64,000 nucleotides of DNA from Pseudopedobacter sp038243635 (lineage in GTDB: Bacteria > Bacteroidota > Bacteroidia > Sphingobacteriales > Sphingobacteriaceae), in contig JBBSQW010000009.1 of the NCBI GenBank assembly GCA_038243635.1, positions 62,001 to 126,000 on the forward strand. Reading direction: 5' to 3'. Made by a program: the position numbers and the translations under genes. Positions 34,588 to 42,808 of the stretch are shown here, piece after piece (position 1 is the stretch's first letter; every line of letters starts with the position of its first letter). The notes beneath the pieces are model-generated. The model made no database searches and was not told the DNA's origin. It saw only the letters and a program-made list of their open reading frames with translations.

Positions 34588-34847
34588 ATTCTTGTAGGTT
34601 GTTAGGTTTTAGGTGGTTAGTGGGTTAGGGATTGTAGAGCTAGCGCAATTTAATTATTTTAAGATATTTGCTATGCTTTTATTCGTTTCTCGTTCGATAG
34701 GAATCAGACGAGAAACCTCAGTAAAAAATTTTGAATATACTTTTTCGGAGAAATTTCTGAGGCTATTGTTGCTGCTTTATAGTGAGCGAGCTATCCCGTT
34801 AATAATAATTTCTGCAAAAAACCTAACTTTTAGCCGATTTTCACACC
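34588..34847. repeat. Intergenic repeats after the efflux operon
   Basis: The region begins with TTAGG/TTAGTGGG-type repeats (about 34598-34630). A hairpin pairs GTTTCTCGT (34685-34693) with ACGAGAAAC (34708-34716). Positions 34709-34738 match the repeat at 26811-26840. A 108-residue open frame across it (34613-34939) looks non-coding. Confidence 0.5.
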
Positions 34848-35336
34848 ATGTACAGCCAATTATCAGATTTATTCCTTGCAGTTTTTGGTGTATTTGTATG
34901 GGTAACATTGAACAGTTTTTTCATTTTAGAAATAGATAGAAGTTGGTCTTACATTAGAGGGAAGGAAAAAAGTCCATACACAGGTTTATCCGACCTATTA
35001 TCCACAAGAATGTTTAAAAAACTTTCTAAAAAAATCAATATGGTAATTGTTTTTTTAACATTTCCATTATTAACGTATTTGATTTTGAAATTTAATTTAT
35101 TTGGAAGATTCTCTACTACAAGAGATCTTGTTCCAAAAAGTTTGGTAGCCGGACTGGGTCTTAGTTATTTTGTTGTCTACTTTCTATTTTTTCTGATATT
35201 CCTCCAGAAAAAAATTGGACTAAATTTTATCTCAAAATCACAAGCGTATACGTTCTTTTTTAGTTACTTATCAATTATCCTAATTCAAGTATTGCTGTAT
35301 ATGGGTATGTTTTTTTACGTAATTGTAATTTTATAA
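34848..35336 (+). CDS. Uncharacterised four-TM membrane protein
   Basis: A 162-residue protein with about four hydrophobic segments (residues about 6-27, 61-82, 97-122 and 133-160) and a short basic loop (RGKEKSPYTG, TRMFKKLSKK) on the cytoplasmic side. No domain is recognised. The start ATG at 34848 follows ACACC; codon use and hydrophobicity suggest it is real. It stands alone between the efflux operon and the hemW repeat region. Confidence 0.65.
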   Translation: MYSQLSDLFLAVFGVFVWVTLNSFFILEIDRSWSYIRGKEKSPYTGLSDLLSTRMFKKLSKKINMVIVFLTFPLLTYLILKFNLFGRFSTTRDLVPKSLVAGLGLSYFVVYFLFFLIFLQKKIGLNFISKSQAYTFFFSYLSIILIQVLLYMGMFFYVIVIL

Positions 35337-35529
35337 TCTCTTTCATTATTCTCAAATCTAGTACAAATTTTAAGTGTAAATAATAAAAAGTTGTCTTTGA
35401 CTAACACTTCAAAATAAAGTTTTCCAGCACAAGTCATGCTATTGATCAGGTCTTCGTCCTTAAGACTTCAGCTATTGATAATGAAAATATTCAGGTTTCG
35501 TCGCAGCATCAATTAAGTATAAGAAAATT

Positions 35530-35790
35530 ACAGATCTCTCCTACCGTCGAAATGACTAAACCACATTTCCCGTCATTTCGACGATAGTAGAAATCTGTTT
35601 GTTCTTTAGCTGAACCAAGTTAGAGCAAGGAACTTGGAGATATCTTCTATCGTCGAGACGAAACCGCGTTTTCCGCCATTCCGAACGAGGTGCGAGGTGT
35701 AAACTGTTGGTTTCTTCGCAAAACTAAGGTAGTGCAAAGGAACTTGTATATCTCTCCTATCGTCGAGATAGCGGAGCGGGAATGACGCTC
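35530..35790. repeat. Cluster of GTCATTTCGA / CTATCGTCGAGA repeats upstream of hemW
   Basis: Positions 35531-35556 and 35572-35597 form an inverted repeat matching at 23 of 26 bases, with ends reading CAGATCTCTCCTACCGTCG and its complement. Two direct-repeat copies of an AAGGAACTTG...TCTATCGTCGAGA-type unit of about 36 bases follow (starting near 35625 and 35733). This is a REP-like dispersed family. The rest of 35337-35530 holds no supported gene. Confidence 0.75.
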
Positions 35791-35798
35791 AAATTCCG

Positions 35799-35806
35799 TA
35801 CTTTTG
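35799..35806 (+). promoter_or_regulatory. Putative -7 promoter element of hemW (TACTTTTG)
   Basis: Matches TAnnTTTG and ends 4 bases before the ATG at 35811, so the mRNA would be nearly leaderless. No -33 element is clear. Confidence 0.5.
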
Positions 35807-35810
35807 CCAC

Positions 35811-36956
35811 ATGGCAGGTATTTATATTCATATTCCTTTTTGCAAACAAGCTTGTCATTATTGCGATTTCCATTTTAGCACTTCTTTAAAATATAAAGAT
35901 GAAATGCTGCAAAGCATTCACAAAGAGATCAAACTTCAAAAACCATATCTCGAAAATCACCAGATAGAAACCATTTACTTTGGTGGTGGTACTCCTTCGT
36001 TATTGTCTGCAGATGAAATTTCGACGTTGATTGAGACTATCCAAAAAAACTATAAAGTTGCAGAAAATCCAGAAATTACTTTGGAAGCTAATCCAGATGA
36101 TTTAGGCGTAGAAAAACTAAAAGATTTAAGAAACACAGCCGTGAACCGATTAAGTATTGGTGTGCAGTCTTTTTTTGATGAAGATTTACGATGGATGAAC
36201 AGAGCACACCTAGCCAAAGAAGCTGAATCTGCAATAAAACGAGCGCAAGATTTTGGGTTAGAAAATATTACCATCGATTTAATTTATGGCTACCCACTAT
36301 TGACTGATGAAAAATGGAAAGCAAATATCAAGAACGCCATAGACTTCGGAATTCCGCATATTTCTAGTTACAGTATGACCGTTGAGCCTAAAACTGCTTT
36401 GGCAAGCTTTATCACTAAAGGTAAAGATAAAGCCATGGATGATGCGCAAAGTGCTAATCAGTTCCAATATTTAATGGAGGAGTCGACCACCAACGGTTTT
36501 GAACATTATGAGATTTCTAATTTTGCGAAACCTGGTCATTACTCTAAACATAACACGAACTACTGGCGTGGTGTTCATTATTTAGGCGTCGGACCTTCGG
36601 CACATTCTTTCAATGGTGAAAGCAGACAGTGGAACGTAGCAAACAATGCTAAATACTTATCTGAATTAGAAAAAAACGAGATTCCATTCGAAGTAGAAAC
36701 ATTAACCGCAGAAAACCGATACAATGAATATTTAATGACCAGCCTGCGTACGCAATGGGGAGTAGACTTAGCTAAAATTGACAGCGATTACAGCTCGGAT
36801 CAAAAAAGCTTCTTATTAGCTTCTGCTGAGGAATTTTTGGACAAAGAATGGCTTAACATTGCCGATAACAAACTCGTTTTAACACAAAAGGGAAAGCTGT
36901 ACGCAGACTTAATCGCCTCCGAATTATTTATAACAGAAAATGAACTTCAAAAATAA
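35811..36956 (+). CDS. hemW: Radical SAM haem chaperone HemW
   Basis: Cytosolic radical SAM protein of the HemN-like family that inserts or carries haem. The iron-sulfur motif C11-x3-C15-x2-C18 is in IHIPFCKQACHYCDF. The GGGTPSLL motif and RLSIGVQSFFDEDL segment are typical, as is the C-terminal HemN domain. It lacks the extended N-terminus of true coproporphyrinogen dehydrogenase HemN, and the CxxxCxxC is followed by D rather than the extra cysteine of HemN, so HemW is preferred. It overlaps the next gene by 17 bases. Confidence 0.93.
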   Translation: MAGIYIHIPFCKQACHYCDFHFSTSLKYKDEMLQSIHKEIKLQKPYLENHQIETIYFGGGTPSLLSADEISTLIETIQKNYKVAENPEITLEANPDDLGVEKLKDLRNTAVNRLSIGVQSFFDEDLRWMNRAHLAKEAESAIKRAQDFGLENITIDLIYGYPLLTDEKWKANIKNAIDFGIPHISSYSMTVEPKTALASFITKGKDKAMDDAQSANQFQYLMEESTTNGFEHYEISNFAKPGHYSKHNTNYWRGVHYLGVGPSAHSFNGESRQWNVANNAKYLSELEKNEIPFEVETLTAENRYNEYLMTSLRTQWGVDLAKIDSDYSSDQKSFLLASAEEFLDKEWLNIADNKLVLTQKGKLYADLIASELFITENELQK

Positions 36957-37734
36957 AATTGTGTGGATTACTGGTGCTTCATCTGGTATTGGTGAAGCTT
37001 TAGTGTATTTATTAAACGATCAAGGCGCTAAGCTGATTATCTCTTCCCGTCGTTCTGGAGCTTTGTATGAAGTGAAACAGAAATGCAAGAAAAACCCTTT
37101 GGACGTTCACGTGTTGCCTTTAGATTTAGAACAATCTGAAACGCTTGCTGCCAAAGCAGAAAATGCCTGGAAAATTTACGGAACAATTGATATTTTGATC
37201 AACGCTGGCGGCATTAGTCAGCGAGGAACGGTTTTGGAAACCACTACAGAAGTAGCACAAAAAATCATGAATATCAATTACTGGGGAACGGTAAACCTTA
37301 GTAAAGCTTTGCTTCCAAAAATGCTGGAACGAAGAACAGGAAATTTGGTTATTCTAAGTTCGGTCGTTGGTAAATTTGGAACGCAATTCCGTAGCACTTA
37401 CTCGGCATCTAAACACGCATTACAAGGCTATTTTGATAGTTTAAGATGTGAAGTTTACGATAAAGGAATTTCGGTAAATATCATTTGTCCGGGTTTTATT
37501 AAAACGAATGTTACCATAAATTCGGTAACCGCAATCGGAGAGAAATACAACCAAATGGACGAAAACCAAGAGAATGGAATGAGTGCCATTGATTGTGCGC
37601 AAAAGATTTTAGAAGCGATTGATAAAAACAAAGAAGAAGTTCTAATTGGAGGTAAAGAAACTTACGGGGTTTTGATTAAAAGACTTTTTCCGAGTTATTT
37701 TTCAAAAATGATAAGGAAAAGGAAGGTGGTTTAG
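36940..37734 (+). CDS. Short-chain dehydrogenase/reductase (SDR)
   Basis: Predicted NAD(P)-dependent oxidoreductase of 264 residues. TGASSGIG is at residues 11-18, INAGGISQRG replaces the usual NNAG, and the catalytic S in LSSVVGKFG plus YSASKHAL (Tyr-x-x-x-Lys) are present. The set resembles the DHRS7-like group of bacterial SDRs. The start overlaps hemW by 17 bases, indicating coupled expression. It is unlike the SDR at 27842. Substrate unknown. Confidence 0.88.
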   Translation: MNFKNKIVWITGASSGIGEALVYLLNDQGAKLIISSRRSGALYEVKQKCKKNPLDVHVLPLDLEQSETLAAKAENAWKIYGTIDILINAGGISQRGTVLETTTEVAQKIMNINYWGTVNLSKALLPKMLERRTGNLVILSSVVGKFGTQFRSTYSASKHALQGYFDSLRCEVYDKGISVNIICPGFIKTNVTINSVTAIGEKYNQMDENQENGMSAIDCAQKILEAIDKNKEEVLIGGKETYGVLIKRLFPSYFSKMIRKRKVV

Positions 37735-37813
37735 TTCATTTTGGTTAGTAAACCATAAATTTACATACCAATCAAATAGGTTGGCTCAAAATATCTTAGC
37801 TCAATGTAGAATA

Positions 37814-37848
37814 GTTGTTACAAACATTACTATTTACCCTTATATTTG
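37814..37848 (+). promoter_or_regulatory. Promoter of the metallopeptidase-lipoprotein cluster
   Basis: GTTG at 37814-37817 and TATATTTG at 37841-37848, spaced by 23 bases, match the Bacteroidetes TTTG-N17..23-TAnnTTTG pattern with one mismatch. The ATG of the next gene is 28 bases further on. Confidence 0.6.
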
Positions 37849-37876
37849 AGAACAAAAAAAATCTAAAACTAAATTT

Positions 37877-39505
37877 ATGAAAAAAATCATTTACTGTCTA
37901 CTATTATTAGTGGTTTTCAATTCTTGTAAACGAGAGGAAAACGCTCCAAACAACAACGATGACGTCGCAACGAAGATAGGCGACAATAACGGCAACATCG
38001 TTTTAGGTAAAAAGTTAGAAAATCCTTATTCGGTTAAAAATATGAAAAAGGCCTATCAAAGCCTGGCACAACAACAGCCAAATTCGGCAAACAAATCATT
38101 TGCTGATGAAAATGCGATAACAACAACCCATTACTACGTACGATTTTTGCCTACAGACAGTATTCAGTACAATAAACTGAAAGCTGACGGCTCGCTCGTA
38201 TTATACCCAATCCCATTAGATTACGAAATAATTGACGCTGGATGTAATACCCAGGAACCATCGGACAAACCTGTCTGGCAATATACAGCAGTTAAAAAAA
38301 CGTATCAGTTTGACCCCACCATCAAATACGAAATTCTGGAAGATTTATATCTTCCAGAAGAGTCCTCAACTGGAACTATATCTACATTATCTGATGGATC
38401 AAAATCAACTTATGCCAATAAACTTACAGGAGATTTGGTTAATGAGTCGATGAAAATGACCAATAATTTAAAGGATATTAGTGACTCTGGCGCACCTCGA
38501 AAGGTTTTATACCGCCCAGCCGGTAGAATTACGGTTTTTGATACTCGCTTAAATAAATCAATACCGCTTGCGGGTGTAGAAATTAGAGGCAGGAGATGGT
38601 TTAACTTTAAGAGTACTTATACAGATGCTAATGGAAATTATTCTTTAGGCTATTTTGGAGGAAATACCAACTTATCTATTTTTTATGAAACTGGTGCTTT
38701 TGATGTAAGAAGTGGCACCCTCGGCCAAGCTTGGTACAACGGTCCGCATACTAACGACCCTTGGAGTTTTGACATAAGAGATGGAGTGCAAAGGTTTTAT
38801 GCTCATGTATTTCGTGGTGCGTTTAGGTATCACAATGGGAATATAGGAGATTTAAAGCGACCTAATTATGGCGGGAAAATTAAATACTGCGCTTATGACA
38901 AAAATAATGATGATATTAATGGGGATGCGTCACCCTTTGGATATTCAAATCATTTGGGGATTTTACCTGACATTAGAATTTTTAGATACTCAAATAATAT
39001 AGAACATCTTTCTGATGAGATATTTTCTACAACCGTCCACGAAACTGCTCATTTTTCTCATATTGAATTGATGAATTGGAATTTGTTACAGTTTCAACAA
39101 GTAAGTAATAGAATTGCGGAGAGTTGGGCGGTTGCAGTACAGTGGCAAATTACTTCCATGGAATATAAAGATCGAGGTATTACTGATTTTGGAAATCCTA
39201 ATTTTGTAAATACGAACGTAAGAAGACTAAGATATGGTTATCAATATTGGAATAGCGATATAGGAAGCGACTATACTTCATTATTTATTAACTTAGTTGA
39301 TAATTTTAACGAGAACGGAGCTTTTTTTCCTTTATATAATATTACAGGTAATATAAATGATAATGTATCAGGCTATTCTCTTGGTAGTATAGAAAGTTTT
39401 TTAAAACATTGTTATGGCATCAGTTCAACAAGAGAGCAATTGAAAAGTCATAAACCTATTAATGTATCCGATGATCAAATAGATTTACTTTTAAATAATT
39501 ACTAA
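37877..39505 (+). CDS. Putative zinc metallopeptidase lipoprotein with carboxypeptidase-regulatory-like domain
   Basis: A 542-residue exported lipoprotein (signal ending FNSC, lipid Cys C17). Residues about 215-275 resemble a carboxypeptidase regulatory-like beta sandwich (GRITVFDTRLNKSIPLAGVEI, then YTDANGNYSLGYFGG). A metal-site candidate is H388-E-T-A-H392 in STTVHETAHFSH, with a possible third ligand E415 in RIAESWAVAVQW, a gluzincin-like spacing. No T9SS C-terminal sorting domain is seen, so it is probably anchored by lipid on the outer membrane. No named family is recognised. Two decayed copies of its last residues occur downstream (see 39972 and 40691), each before a small lipoprotein gene. 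Confidence 0.72.
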   Translation: MKKIIYCLLLLVVFNSCKREENAPNNNDDVATKIGDNNGNIVLGKKLENPYSVKNMKKAYQSLAQQQPNSANKSFADENAITTTHYYVRFLPTDSIQYNKLKADGSLVLYPIPLDYEIIDAGCNTQEPSDKPVWQYTAVKKTYQFDPTIKYEILEDLYLPEESSTGTISTLSDGSKSTYANKLTGDLVNESMKMTNNLKDISDSGAPRKVLYRPAGRITVFDTRLNKSIPLAGVEIRGRRWFNFKSTYTDANGNYSLGYFGGNTNLSIFYETGAFDVRSGTLGQAWYNGPHTNDPWSFDIRDGVQRFYAHVFRGAFRYHNGNIGDLKRPNYGGKIKYCAYDKNNDDINGDASPFGYSNHLGILPDIRIFRYSNNIEHLSDEIFSTTVHETAHFSHIELMNWNLLQFQQVSNRIAESWAVAVQWQITSMEYKDRGITDFGNPNFVNTNVRRLRYGYQYWNSDIGSDYTSLFINLVDNFNENGAFFPLYNITGNINDNVSGYSLGSIESFLKHCYGISSTREQLKSHKPINVSDDQIDLLLNNY

Positions 39506-39507
39506 GT

Positions 39508-39972
39508 ATGAAAAGCACAATTTTAGTATTATTGTCTCTTTATTTTTTCTCATCATGTACTGATCGAACTTCTCATAAAACTCAATCTTTTATAGTGAAT
39601 AATAGTTTGGTAAATTTAAAATTGGAATATTATAGGAATGGCGTCTTAGTTCCTGATAATAGTTTAAATATTAACAATAATGAAAAAATTAAAGTTTACA
39701 CAGAATCATCAGAAGGTAAGGATGTTGGAGATAGCTATTTGGTAAAATTAAATGCAGATTCTTTAGTTGTAACTTATTTTGATAATAAAAAAACGACCTA
39801 TCTGTTTTTTGGAATTTTAAGCGCAAATAAAGATGCTATTAGTTTTGAAAATACTCGTAACATATTTAATTTGGGCAATTGGAAAAAAGATATAATTTTA
39901 GAATCCAAGAAAAGAGTAGAAACATATTTTACTTTTACTTTTATTCAAGAAGATTATTTAAGAGCAAACTAA
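39508..39972 (+). CDS. Small lipoprotein, module copy 1
   Basis: A 154-residue protein with a lipoprotein signal (LVLLSLYFFSSC). The mature part looks beta-rich and contains ADSLVVTYFD, and ends with TFTFIQEDYLRAN. The same two features, D-S-[IL]-[LV]-V-x-[FY] and an FTF...[QE]DY C-terminus, recur in the gene at 40049 and the pseudogene at 40801, so the three are paralogues. It starts 2 bases after the metallopeptidase stop, so it is co-expressed with it. It may bind or restrain the peptidase, which is inference only. No family recognised. Confidence 0.75.
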   Translation: MKSTILVLLSLYFFSSCTDRTSHKTQSFIVNNSLVNLKLEYYRNGVLVPDNSLNINNNEKIKVYTESSEGKDVGDSYLVKLNADSLVVTYFDNKKTTYLFFGILSANKDAISFENTRNIFNLGNWKKDIILESKKRVETYFTFTFIQEDYLRAN

Positions 39973-40034
39973 AAGCACATAAGCCCATCGGAGTTACAGA
40001 TGCCTAGATTTATGAATTATTTTCTCAATTTTAA
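39972..40034 (+). pseudogene. Relic of the metallopeptidase C-terminus, copy 2
   Basis: Translating from the last base of the preceding stop codon gives KAHKPIGVTDA-stop-IYELFSQF-stop. The intact gene ends KSHKPINVSDDQIDLLLNNY, so this is a 20-codon relic of its end, with an amber codon (40005-40007) in place of glutamine. It is directly followed by a small lipoprotein gene, repeating the layout of the intact pair. Confidence 0.75.
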
Positions 40035-40048
40035 AGTTGATTTACTAC

Positions 40049-40486
40049 ATGAAAAATATATTTAACTTGATCACAGGCATTATTCTTCTTTTTATAATAT
40101 CTGCATGTTGTAAAGCAACAATTGAAGATATTGGTATAATTAAAAATGAAACTAGCCATTCATTAGAAATAAAAAGAGTTCTTAACGGATTTGAGGAGCC
40201 GACTTTAATAGTTGCGCCTTTTACAAAAGTTTCGACTTATTTACTAAGGTACAATACTGAGGATTCAATAGTTGTTTCATTTGACAAAACTGCTTCGGCA
40301 GTGCATTATTCATCCTTATTAAAATCCACGAATAATAATTTGAAAGCTATTAAAGCTGATGATTTGCGTAGTCTTTATAATGTAAAAGCTTATGACATTA
40401 ATAGGGAAGATTTATCTTGTAATGGTAGTTCAACAACATCTACCTTTACTTTTGCGGAACAAGATTATATTAACGCCTCGAAATAG
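40049..40486 (+). CDS. Small lipoprotein, module copy 2
   Basis: A 145-residue lipoprotein; signal LITGIILLFIISACC. The ATG at 40049 was preferred to the one at 40037 because it gives a standard MKNIFNL start. The mature part has TEDSIVVSFDK and ends FTFAEQDYINASK, paralogous to the genes at 39508 and 40801 but with a diverged middle. A terminator lies 65 bases beyond the stop. Function unknown; possibly a partner of the upstream peptidase. Confidence 0.75.
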   Translation: MKNIFNLITGIILLFIISACCKATIEDIGIIKNETSHSLEIKRVLNGFEEPTLIVAPFTKVSTYLLRYNTEDSIVVSFDKTASAVHYSSLLKSTNNNLKAIKADDLRSLYNVKAYDINREDLSCNGSSTTSTFTFAEQDYINASK

Positions 40487-40550
40487 AGGATTATCTACTC
40501 ATTTGACGGTAGCCTTTTAAAGTATCGAGTGACCTCAATTTTGGGCAAAT

Positions 40551-40583
40551 AAAACCGATTATCTTAACAGAAATCGGTTTTTT
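40551..40583 (+). terminator. Terminator of the metallopeptidase-lipoprotein cluster
   Basis: AAAACCGATT (40551-40560) pairs perfectly with AATCGGTTTT (40572-40581), loop of 11 bases, followed by further T. Confidence 0.85.
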
Positions 40584-40649
40584 AGTAACGGCTTATCTTT
40601 TAAAGAAGATTCTCTGTTAAAGAGTCAGAGACCTTTATTTATGTAAAAA

Positions 40650-40681
40650 TCCGAAGAGACGCTTCGCTTAACTCTTCGGAC
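40650..40681. repeat. 32-base REP-like hairpin, left copy
   Basis: TCCGAAGAG and CTCTTCGGA arms enclose a 13-base loop. A copy in the opposite orientation lies at 41563-41594 and matches at 31 of 32 bases. The pair brackets the third, decayed lipoprotein module. Confidence 0.8.
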
Positions 40682-40690
40682 AGATTGTGT

Positions 40691-40798
40691 TTTTTGAAAA
40701 ATATTTATGGCTTTAGTAGCTTAACCAGTGAATTAAAAGCTCATAAACCCATAGGTGTTACCAATGAATAGATTGATGAACTATTAGCCCAATACTAA
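40691..40798 (+). pseudogene. Relic of the metallopeptidase C-terminus, copy 3
   Basis: The frame reads FLKNIYGFSSLTSELKAHKP, then IGVTNE-stop-IDELLAQY-stop. It aligns with the end of the intact gene (FLKHCYGISSTREQLKSHKP onward). The relic is about 36 codons, longer than copy 2, and has an amber codon (TAG, 40770-40772 region) at the same place as copy 2. It begins about 10 bases after the REP-like hairpin, which may mark the recombination edge. Confidence 0.75.
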
Positions 40799-40800
40799 TT

Positions 40801-41285
40801 GTAAAGAGGAAATTCTATAAATGGTTTTTTTTGGCGATCTATTGTTTATTTGCTGTCTCATGTGATGGCGACGGTTCTCATCGAACTGAGACCTATTTGA
40901 AAACAAATCTGGACATAAAGTAATAGTAATTACCATATAATCATGGTGGTGTATTTAAAGATATTAGTCAAATTTTAAAAGATGGCGAAGTTAAGTTAGT
41001 TTTCGCAGAAAAAGGCAGAGGAGTATCTGATGGAGCTGTTTATGGAGATTTGGTGAATGACTCAATCCTAGTGATTTTTGATGATACGTTAAAAGTTGCG
41101 CACCTTCCTTTAAACATTAAATTTGACAGCGATAACTATTATCCTTTCGATCATCCAAGAAATTGATTAACCGAAAAAATCATATCACTGCAAAATTAAA
41201 TTCAGAGGGAAAGTTTGTTGAAAGTGAGTATCGCTATATATTTACAGCAGAAGATTATCAAGATACACTGCGCTTAAATAAGTAA
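40801..41285 (+). pseudogene. Decayed small lipoprotein, module copy 3
   Basis: The frame contains a lipoprotein signal (KWFFLAIYCLFAVSCDGDG) but no good start codon. It then meets stop codons (TAA and TAG near 40919-40925), continues with VKLVFAEKGRGVSDGAVYG and NDSILVIFDDTLKVAHLPL, meets another stop near 41164-41166, and finishes in another frame with RYIFTAEDYQDTLRLNK. The DSILVIFD and FTAEDY segments identify it as a third paralogue of the genes at 39508 and 40049. It has at least two stops and one frameshift. Confidence 0.75.
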
Positions 41286-41562
41286 TTAGTTTTTTTAAAT
41301 TGTATATAAAGCGACTGACGTAGATTAGTCGTTTTATTTATATGTTTTTGCAGGTTAAAGATTCTTTAAAACACATTTATATAAATAAGATGCTTACTAA
41401 ACGTTTCCGCTGAGCAGAGTTGATTGGGTCGAGTAGTCATGTCGACAATAGTAAACGTCTCATCACCAAATATTTACACAAAATTTATTAAAGAATCAAA
41501 CGGCAACTTACTTGTGAGACTTCTCGTTCCTCGACGTGACGGAAAGCTCAAAAACATTCTCT

Positions 41563-41594
41563 GTCCGAAGAGTTAAGCGTAGCGTCTCTTCGGA
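41563..41594. repeat. 32-base REP-like hairpin, right copy (inverted)
   Basis: Reverse complement of the element at 40650-40681 with one difference. Between 41286 and 41562 no gene is seen; GTCATG/TCGACG-type sequences near 41430-41545 resemble the repeats around 35.6 kb. A weak CGACT/AGTCG hairpin lies at 41312-41331. Confidence 0.8.
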
Positions 41595-41668
41595 TTACGA
41601 AATGGAAAAGAGTCTCCAGACTCGTTAAATTTAAAAAATCAGGTAAAATACTTAATTCTCCTACCCTC

Positions 41669-42580
41669 CTACCCCTTCTTAAAAAAATTAGCCTCAATAA
41701 AAATCTGTTTCACCATTGGAATTTCCTTCTTGATTTTTTCTTCTAAACGTTTAATCACCTGCGCTACTTCAGTTCCTTGAAGGTGATTTTTAAACTGAAT
41801 ATCTAACGCTAATAAAACCTCATTTGGTCCCAATTGCATGGTCAAAGGTGGACACAAGGTTTCCACATCTTCATCTGCGTTCACCAAAGATTTAATCAAC
41901 TCAATCTGTGTTTTGTTGGCACTCTCCCCAATCAATAAATTACGACTTTCAATCACCAATTTTACTGCTACAAATGCTAATAATACGCCGATTAATATGG
42001 AAGCAACACCATCAATTCGTGGGTCGTTAAAATAATGACTTAGAAACACACCAGCTGCAGCCAAAGCAAGTCCTGCTAATGCTGCACCATCCTCATAAAT
42101 AACCACAAAAAGCGAGGGGTCTTTACTCTCTCTTAATTTACGGAAGAAATCTCCCTTACCTTCTAGTGCTAAAAACCCTTTGATTGCTATTACAAATGAA
42201 GTTCCCTCAAACACAACTGCCACCGCCAAAACCACATAATTCCAGAACGGAGCGCTCAACGTTTCTGGATTTTGGATGTGAATGAAACCTTCGTACACAG
42301 ACATTCCACCACCCAAACCGAAAATAAGAACTGCTACAATTAATGACCAAAAATAAAGCTCTTGCCCATGTCCGAATGGATGGTTTTCATCTGCTGGCTT
42401 CTGACTTCTTTTAATACCTACCAATAATAAAATCTGGTTTCCAGAATCTACAGCACTATGAATTCCTTCTGATAGCATAGAAGAACTACCTGTAAAAGCG
42501 GCAGCAATAAATTTAATAACCGCGATAGCCATATTGGCAACCAACGCACCGTAAATAGGAAGTTTAGAATTTGAAGTCAT
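41669..42580 (-). CDS. Cation diffusion facilitator (CDF) metal transporter
   Basis: Inner-membrane divalent metal/proton antiporter. Six membrane segments are followed by a cytoplasmic ferredoxin-like C-terminal domain (residues about 215-300). Metal site A residues lie in H41-SAV-D45 (SEGIHSAVDSGNQ) and in the later YEDGAALAG helix; KPADENHPFGHGQELYFWS is the family's conserved loop. HxxxD rather than DxxxD in helix 2 suggests Zn selectivity by family rules, but this is not certain. It is 303 residues long and monocistronic. Confidence 0.93.
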   Translation of the reverse strand: MTSNSKLPIYGALVANMAIAVIKFIAAAFTGSSSMLSEGIHSAVDSGNQILLLVGIKRSQKPADENHPFGHGQELYFWSLIVAVLIFGLGGGMSVYEGFIHIQNPETLSAPFWNYVVLAVAVVFEGTSFVIAIKGFLALEGKGDFFRKLRESKDPSLFVVIYEDGAALAGLALAAAGVFLSHYFNDPRIDGVASILIGVLLAFVAVKLVIESRNLLIGESANKTQIELIKSLVNADEDVETLCPPLTMQLGPNEVLLALDIQFKNHLQGTEVAQVIKRLEEKIKKEIPMVKQIFIEANFFKKG

Positions 42581-42808
42581 AAAAAGCGAATTGTAAAAGT
42601 AATTTCAAAGCACAAAAAATGCCATAAATTAGTTCGGGACTTAAATACTTTACGGAAATTCTCAAGAATTGTTTACTGACTCGATCGAAAACCAGCTCTT
42701 TTATTTATAATGATAAAAAACTACCAAGAGCTACACTACTTACGATTGCTCAATATGCTTTATCGATAAACGCTTTGTTTGATTTAATATAAAACTTAAC
42801 CACGATTT

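Noticed and set aside
34613..34939. 108-residue open frame after the efflux operon
   Set aside because: It crosses the repeat region and hairpin, overlaps the better-supported membrane protein gene at 34848, and has no domain or good start context.
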